A stretch of DNA of 64,000 nt from an uncultured Clostridium sp. (lineage in GTDB: Bacteria > Bacillota > Clostridia > TANB77 > CAG-508). Below are positions 60,317 through 64,000 of this stretch, in pieces. Within the stretch, counting starts at the first letter, position 1, and every line of letters starts with the position of its first letter. Made by a program: the position numbers and the translations under genes. The notes under the pieces are model-generated. The model was not told where the DNA came from and did not search any database. It saw nothing but the letters and a program-made list of their open reading frames with translations. The stretch covers positions 109,367 to 173,366 of the forward strand of contig CANOWW010000001.1 in NCBI GenBank assembly GCA_947571115.1, read 5' to 3'.

Positions 60317-60343
60317 TTAGCACTCTCCTATTGACACTGCTAA
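60317..60343 (+). promoter_or_regulatory. Degenerate CIRCE overlapping the hsp20 promoter
   Basis: TTAGCACTC-N9-CACTGCTAA: the left half is the exact CIRCE consensus and the right half has two mismatches. It overlaps the -35 box TTGACA (60331-60336) of a promoter whose -10 TATAAT lies about 17 nt on, at 60354-60359. HrcA control of hsp20 is likely. Confidence 0.8.
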
Positions 60344-60407
60344 AAATAGTGGTATAATATAATTATATCAGGAAAAAATAATTTTATAAAAGAAAGGATG
60401 ATGTGTT

Positions 60408-60827
60408 ATGATGATGATACCAAGAAGAAACAATTTTGATTTATTTGGAGATTTGTTCAATGATCCATTTTTCAGAGGAGATGACAGCAAAATCATGAGA
60501 ACCGACATTCAAGAAAAAGACAATGAATATTTAATTGACATTGATTTACCTGGTTATGCCAAAGAAAATATCAAGCTAGAAATTGAAGATGGTTATTTGA
60601 CTGTTCAAGCAACGATTAATTCAAACAAAGAAGAACACGAAGCCGGCAAATTTGTCAGAAAAGAAAGATATTTAGGTTCTTGCTCTCGTAGCTTTTACGT
60701 AGGAGAAGAAGTACAAACAGAAGATATTAAGGCTTCTTTCAAAAATGGAACTTTGCAAATTGCGGTTCCGAAAAAAGACGAAACCAAAAAAATTCCAGAA
60801 AAGAAATATATTGAAATTGAAGACTAA
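60408..60827 (+). CDS. Hsp20/alpha-crystallin family small heat-shock protein
   Basis: A 139-residue holdase chaperone. It has an N-terminal MMMIPRRNNFDLFGDLFNDP, an alpha-crystallin domain from IMRTDIQEKDNEYLIDIDLP through GSCSRSFYVGEEVQ to the conserved ASFKNGTLQIAVPKKDE, and a C-terminal KKIPEKKYIEIED with an IxI-like anchor. The ribosome binding site is AAAGGATG. Regulation by HrcA is inferred from the operator upstream. Confidence 0.95.
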   Translation: MMMIPRRNNFDLFGDLFNDPFFRGDDSKIMRTDIQEKDNEYLIDIDLPGYAKENIKLEIEDGYLTVQATINSNKEEHEAGKFVRKERYLGSCSRSFYVGEEVQTEDIKASFKNGTLQIAVPKKDETKKIPEKKYIEIED

Positions 60828-60838
60828 CACAAAACAAT

Positions 60839-60860
60839 CCGGCAATTTGCCGGGTTATTT
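60839..60860 (+). terminator. hsp20 terminator
   Basis: CCGGCAA and TTGCCGG form a stem followed by a T-rich stretch. Confidence 0.85.
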
Positions 60861-60879
60861 TTATGCAAATGTTAATTTG

Positions 60880-60931
60880 GGTTGACAAAATGTAAAGTCT
60901 AGTTGACAAGATGTAAGGTAGACCTTACATC
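60880..60931. repeat. Tandem 21-bp units and a palindrome, possible IS-end remnant
   Basis: GTTGACAAAATGTAAAGT at 60881 is repeated as GTTGACAAGATGTAAGGT at 60902. The second unit forms, with what follows, a perfect 22-bp palindrome (60910-60931, arms GATGTAAGGT and ACCTTACATC). Repeated short motifs of this kind occur at the ends of some insertion sequences, but no transposase is nearby. Confidence 0.4.
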
Positions 60932-60937
60932 AAACAA

Positions 60938-60990
60938 GACATGTTAAGAAAACGGGCGCACTATAAAATACCATTTTTCTCAACATGTCT
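60938..60990. terminator. Inverted repeat downstream of the pseudopilin gene
   Basis: AGACATGTT and AACATGTCT, each followed by AAGAAAA/TTTTTCT-type arms, enclose about 20 nt. It lies 9 nt after the pseudopilin stop on the minus strand and may terminate it. Confidence 0.5.
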
Positions 60991-60998
60991 CATACTTT

Positions 60999-61448
60999 TT
61001 ATTCCATTATGGTAGCAATCAATTCTTCCCTTGCTTTGTCACTTTCTTCTTTCCCTTGGTATGTAATATTCCCAACTTCGTCCAAATGCGCATATGCCAC
61101 AAATCCTTCTTTATTTTTATACATCAAATTTCCTGTTTCATCAGCAGAAAGTGCTGCTCCAGTTGATGTCACAATTCCTTTTTTAAGCTCATTTCTGACA
61201 TATTCCAAAGGAGCTTTAAAATTCCCTCTGTTTTCCTCATAATCCAAAAAATAATCCATTTCCAAACATACAATTTCCATCTCAATTTCCTCTTGTACTT
61301 GTGCAAAACTAACCGAATCTGCAGCTCCCATAATTTGTTGCCAAAGTCCTGTGCTCATTGACAATCCCATAGCAAAAATCATCAAAAAAACGCTTAACAT
61401 CAGTCCTACCAAAGTAACGCCAGTATTATTTTTTAATACCTTTTCCAT
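60999..61448 (-). CDS. Pseudopilin-like protein
   Basis: A 149-residue protein starting MEKVLKNNTGVTLVGLMLSV, a class III-like signal with a membrane helix ending at about residue 33. An acidic domain follows with a GNLMYKNKEGFVAY segment. There is a minus-strand promoter at about 61585-61613 (TTGACT, 17 nt, TATAAT). It belongs with the other two prepilin-like genes in the window; no assembly ATPase or peptidase is present here. Confidence 0.65.
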   Translation of the reverse strand: MEKVLKNNTGVTLVGLMLSVFLMIFAMGLSMSTGLWQQIMGAADSVSFAQVQEEIEMEIVCLEMDYFLDYEENRGNFKAPLEYVRNELKKGIVTSTGAALSADETGNLMYKNKEGFVAYAHLDEVGNITYQGKEESDKAREELIATIME

Positions 61449-61690
61449 GTTTCCTCCCTTTTTACAATATTCTTAATTTCATTTCTTTGGTAACTTTTTT
61501 GATTTTTTTCTGAAAAAACGTACATTTGAATTTTCTAGATTTGCTAATGCTTAGATTGCATTTTTGTCCTTTGAAAAAATACATTTTTATTATACCATAT
61601 TATGTAAAATAAGTCAATTATTTTTTCAAATTTTTTCTTGTTAATTTACTTACACTATGATATAATAAACCTTAGAAAGGATTACCAATT

Positions 61691-62395
61691 ATGAAAGAAA
61701 TAGATTTTTTAAAAAATATCGTAAAACAAGCAATTGAAATTTCAAAAAAAGATTTTATTGTTAACCAAAAAGGAAACGAAACCGATTTAGTAACCAGCTT
61801 AGATTTAGAAATTGAGCAATTTCTCATTCAAGAAATCAAACGTAATTATCCTGATTTTGCCATTGTCAGCGAAGAATTTAACCACGAAAATGAAATCACT
61901 GAGAATTGTTTTATCATTGACCCCATTGACGGAACCATCAATTTTGCAAATGGCTTGCCACTTTGGGGCATTCAAATTGCCTGTGTCAAAAATGGGAAAA
62001 CAGTTGCAAGCGTGATTAGCCTGCCGCGCATCAACGAATTTTATTGGGCTGACGAGACAGGCGCCTACTTAAATGACACTAAAATTTCGGTTACCGACAT
62101 CTCAACTGAAAATGCCTTATACACGATCGAAGGAAATAACAATTTATGTTACATACAAAAAATGCAGCCCTATTCTACTCATATGCGAAAATTTGGAGCA
62201 GTTTGCGTATCGCTTGCATTTCTTGCCTCTGGCAGAATTCATGGCAGCGTTTACAGAAATGATAAACCTTGGGATTATGCCCCCGGACTTTTCCTTTGCC
62301 AAATGGCAGGAGCACATATTTGTGACAAAAGCGGATTTCATGCAGCAGCAAGCAATCAAGCATTGCTAGATATCTTAGAAACCGTCAATCAATAA
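61691..62395 (+). CDS. Inositol monophosphatase family protein
   Basis: A 234-residue Mg-dependent phosphatase with VSEEF (metal Glu), IIDPIDGTINFANGLPLWGI (the DPxDGT signature) and a C-terminal KPWDYAPGLFLCQMAGAHI (WDxA). It may act on inositol phosphates, 3'-phosphoadenosine phosphate or sugar phosphates; the substrate cannot be told from sequence. The promoter is of TATAAT type with an AGAAAGGA site. Confidence 0.9.
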   Translation: MKEIDFLKNIVKQAIEISKKDFIVNQKGNETDLVTSLDLEIEQFLIQEIKRNYPDFAIVSEEFNHENEITENCFIIDPIDGTINFANGLPLWGIQIACVKNGKTVASVISLPRINEFYWADETGAYLNDTKISVTDISTENALYTIEGNNNLCYIQKMQPYSTHMRKFGAVCVSLAFLASGRIHGSVYRNDKPWDYAPGLFLCQMAGAHICDKSGFHAAASNQALLDILETVNQ

Positions 62396-62415
62396 ATTTT
62401 AACAGGAGACCTCTT

Positions 62416-62894
62416 ATGAATTTAGAAACCGAAATTAAATATATCGAATTTAGTCAGCAATATCAAGATGAAATTAATGATTTCATCAATAAAAGTATGT
62501 ATCAATTTATCCATAGACCTTATAAAATAAGAGAAGACGTTGCCAACATTGAAAAGCATTATATCAAAAATGGAGGAAATTTTTGGCTTGCTATCAGTCA
62601 AAAAAACAAATCTATTATAGGTTCTATTGGATTAGAAAAAAGAGAACATAGCGGAATTTTGCGTAGATTTTACATACAAGAAGAATACCAAAATCAAAAA
62701 ATTGGTTCCACCCTCTATCAAATATTAGAAGAATTTTGTAGAAAAAATAATATCCATACATTATATTTAACTTGCGTAAAAATTTAGAAAAAGCACATCG
62801 ACTTTACGCCAACAATGGTTGGGTTCAATTGGACCAACCAGAAATCGACATGCATGTAGCAGAAACTGAAGATTTATTTAAGAAAACATTATAA
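62416..62894 (+). CDS. GNAT-family N-acetyltransferase, interrupted by a -1 frameshift
   Basis: The first frame (62416-62787) gives MNLETEIKYIEFSQQYQDEI through GILRRFYIQEEYQNQKIGST (acetyl-CoA binding R/Q-x-x-G-x-G/S) to LYLTCVKI and a stop. The C-terminal motif continues in another frame as NLEKAHRLYANNGWVQLDQP, ending at 62894. Restoring the frame needs one extra A in the A5 run at about 62779, giving TCVKNLEKAHRLY. This is an ordinary homopolymer-type -1 event, not CGG, and may be a sequencing error or a pseudogene. Confidence 0.75.
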
Positions 62895-62917
62895 TTTTAT
62901 AAAAAGGAGATCCCTTT

Positions 62918-63100
62918 ATGTTCAAATTACATTCAGATTACAAGCCAACTGGCAACCAACCAAAAGCAATCAAATATTTATCAAATGGCATTCAAGAAGG
63001 CAAGAAATTCCATGATAAAATAAGCAAATGCTTATTTTACAGAATATCTTTTCCCAATGTCTTTCCTCCTCATTCTGATTTTTCTTATATCCTTTTCTAG
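62918..63100 (+). pseudogene. uvrB: Truncated excinuclease subunit UvrB (N-terminal 31 codons only)
   Basis: After an AAAGGAGA site the frame begins [31 protein letters not shown], a clear UvrB N-terminus. It then diverges at about 63009-63012, before the expected LLGVTGSGKT P-loop, into [13 protein letters not shown], which is unrelated. The rest of uvrB (about 630 codons) is absent from the window. The break coincides with a perfect 11-bp palindrome, so it marks an insertion, a rearrangement or an assembly join. Confidence 0.85.
63016..63039. repeat. Perfect palindrome at the uvrB break
   Basis: TAAAATAAGCA and TGCTTATTTTA are exact inverted repeats separated by two bases, starting within 6 nt of where UvrB homology ends. 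Confidence 0.85.
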
Positions 63101-63498
63101 CTTGTACATATATTTTAAAAATTTGTTGCACTATTTACATTTGTAGTTCATTATATGTTATTCATCTATTTTTGAATCCTCATAACTGGTGGATTACTCT
63201 TGACTAATTAAAAAGCCAGTCAAAAGCTAAAAAACACAGAGACTAGCTTAAAAAATCTTCAAAACCAAAGGGTGCAGTTTCCTGCACCCTTCCAAAGCTC
63301 ACACAATTTTCTCACATAAAAGTTCTTGTATTGTGTATAACCTTTATGCTCGTTATAAAATGTTAAAATGACAAAAAAGGGAACTTGTGTAGTGGTTATA
63401 AATTTCTTTATTCCCTTCGTTCCATCGAACCCCCCTAATTTTTCTATCTCTAACCCCTTTTGTTCCCTTCTTATCTAATTCACTTAGGATCTTTAGTC
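63101..63498. other. Region without a convincing gene, containing a hairpin
   Basis: AT-rich sequence with no open frame that I can support. A strong hairpin, AAGGGTGCAG and CTGCACCCTT (63268-63277, 63282-63291), could terminate transcription coming from the right-hand edge on the minus strand. Overlapping short frames on both strands (for example minus 63353-63589) look like shadows of the higher-GC block next to it. Confidence 0.5.
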
Positions 63499-63834
63499 TC
63501 AGCGGTAGAAACTCCAGTTCGTACCCTCGCAATCTGGGCATCTCTTCATGTAGCTCGGCGTACCAGACACCCAACTCGCATATGGCCATCCGTCATGCGC
63601 CCTACCTCGGTATCGTCTACACTGTCCGCAGAAATCCGTGTACGCGTCAAACATGTCACTCCCCATTCCGCCGTGATCATATTTCATATCATGTCTATCA
63701 TTAAAATTCCAGTGCGCGTTAAGGTCATCCCCTTGCTCACTGTCGGTAAACGTAACCACGTAGAATCCCACTTCCGAAGTTGACGTTAGTGTCTCGCAGT
63801 AACCCGTTCTCCTAGCGACCCATGTAGCTGGCAC
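63499..63834 (-). CDS. Cysteine-pair protein fragment in a compositionally foreign block
   Basis: A 111-codon frame starting with GTG directly after an in-frame TGA. It contains two CxxC pairs (CGQC and CPDC) and many Tyr, Trp and Asp (GYCETLTSTSEVGFYVVTF ... KRCPDCEGTNWSFYR). G+C is about 50-57%, against roughly 30% for the rest of the window. No family was recognised. It may be the C-terminal part of the frame at 63838-64000 if the TGA is read through. Confidence 0.45.
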   Translation of the reverse strand: MPATWVARRTGYCETLTSTSEVGFYVVTFTDSEQGDDLNAHWNFNDRHDMKYDHGGMGSDMFDAYTDFCGQCRRYRGRAHDGWPYASWVSGTPSYMKRCPDCEGTNWSFYR

Positions 63835-63837
63835 TCA

Positions 63838-64000
63838 CTCTCCACATATATGACATACTATCAGGTACCCAATCCCGCAGCAAGTTGGGCAATCTTTCAT
63901 ACTTCGCGTAGGTACAGCCACATCACCTGACTGATTAATATATCTTCCATTTCCTGCATTATCCCACATATATAACTGTGCTCTATAATTACAGCCCCAA
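63838..64000 (-). CDS. Partial zinc-finger-like reading frame running off the window edge
   Basis: Open in the same frame as the 63499-63834 ORF and separated from it only by a TGA. It reads GNGRYINQSGDVAVP, then SMKDCPTCCGIGYLIVCHIC GE before the stop, with two CxxC pairs resembling half of a DnaJ-type or rubredoxin-like zinc site. The N-terminus lies outside the window. Confidence 0.45.

Noticed and set aside
63460..63783. Plus-strand frame of 107 codons in the higher-GC block
   Set aside because: It overlaps the minus-strand cysteine-pair frame, lacks a ribosome binding site, and has a composition typical of an antisense shadow.

Overview
The window (about 30% G+C over most of its length) looks like a chromosomal segment of an anaerobic low-G+C Firmicute, most likely an uncultured gut-type member of the Clostridia. 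The reasons are the AT-rich codon use, manganese-type pyrophosphatase, RecU-type resolvase, HrcA/CIRCE heat-shock control, WG-repeat and prepilin-like surface proteins, and a Wzz/BY-kinase exopolysaccharide operon. No tRNA, rRNA or CRISPR array was seen.

The dominant observation is a translational one. Twelve genes, including glmU, pyrG, gpsA, plsY, radA and a cysteine desulfurase, are each broken by a +1 frameshift. All sixteen break points are the same object: an in-frame CGG codon at which dropping the C restores the frame and turns the next triplet (GGN) into glycine, usually a family-invariant glycine. The prepilin-like gene at 18175-19879 needs four such events and the glycosyltransferase at 50596-51689 needs two. 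In the remaining conserved genes I found no in-frame CGG read as arginine. The simplest reading is that CGG is not a sense arginine codon here and that CGGN is decoded as glycine with a +1 shift, by a quadruplet-reading tRNA-Gly or by out-of-frame capture at an unassigned codon. A second class of unrecognised or orphan genes (16860, 20091, 24253, 26752, 60001) does carry in-frame CGG as ordinary sense. Four of these, plus the gene at 51989, share a promoter with a near-identical spacer.

Layout: 1-16.7 kb is a run of minus-strand housekeeping genes (methionine gamma-lyase-like protein, WG-repeat protein, ppaC, gpsA, plsY, der, a polytopic membrane protein, dCMP deaminase, a pilin-like protein, cyclophilin, radA, a GH15-like hydrolase, glmU, an O-methyltransferase). 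16.8-30.2 kb mixes orphan genes with rpmA/rplU, a large prepilin-like surface protein, rpsO, an RluA-type synthase, a Rieske oxidoreductase, a RelA/SpoT-like synthetase, a cysteine desulfurase, a YebC regulator and a polysaccharide deacetylase. 30.3-51.7 kb is one minus-strand exopolysaccharide locus: chain-length regulator/tyrosine kinase, eight glycosyltransferases, flippase, candidate polymerase, two acyltransferases, two pyruvyltransferases each linked to a ferredoxin-like F420-dehydrogenase-beta homologue, and a PIG-L deacetylase. 52-62.9 kb holds groES-groEL with a CIRCE operator, an SPFH protein, a helical-repeat protein, pyrG, recU, hsp20 with a degenerate CIRCE, a pseudopilin and an inositol-monophosphatase family gene.

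At about 63.01 kb uvrB stops abruptly after some 31 codons. The last kilobase is compositionally different (about 50-57% G+C from 63.48 to 63.85 kb) and is probably a chimeric join or an inserted element.
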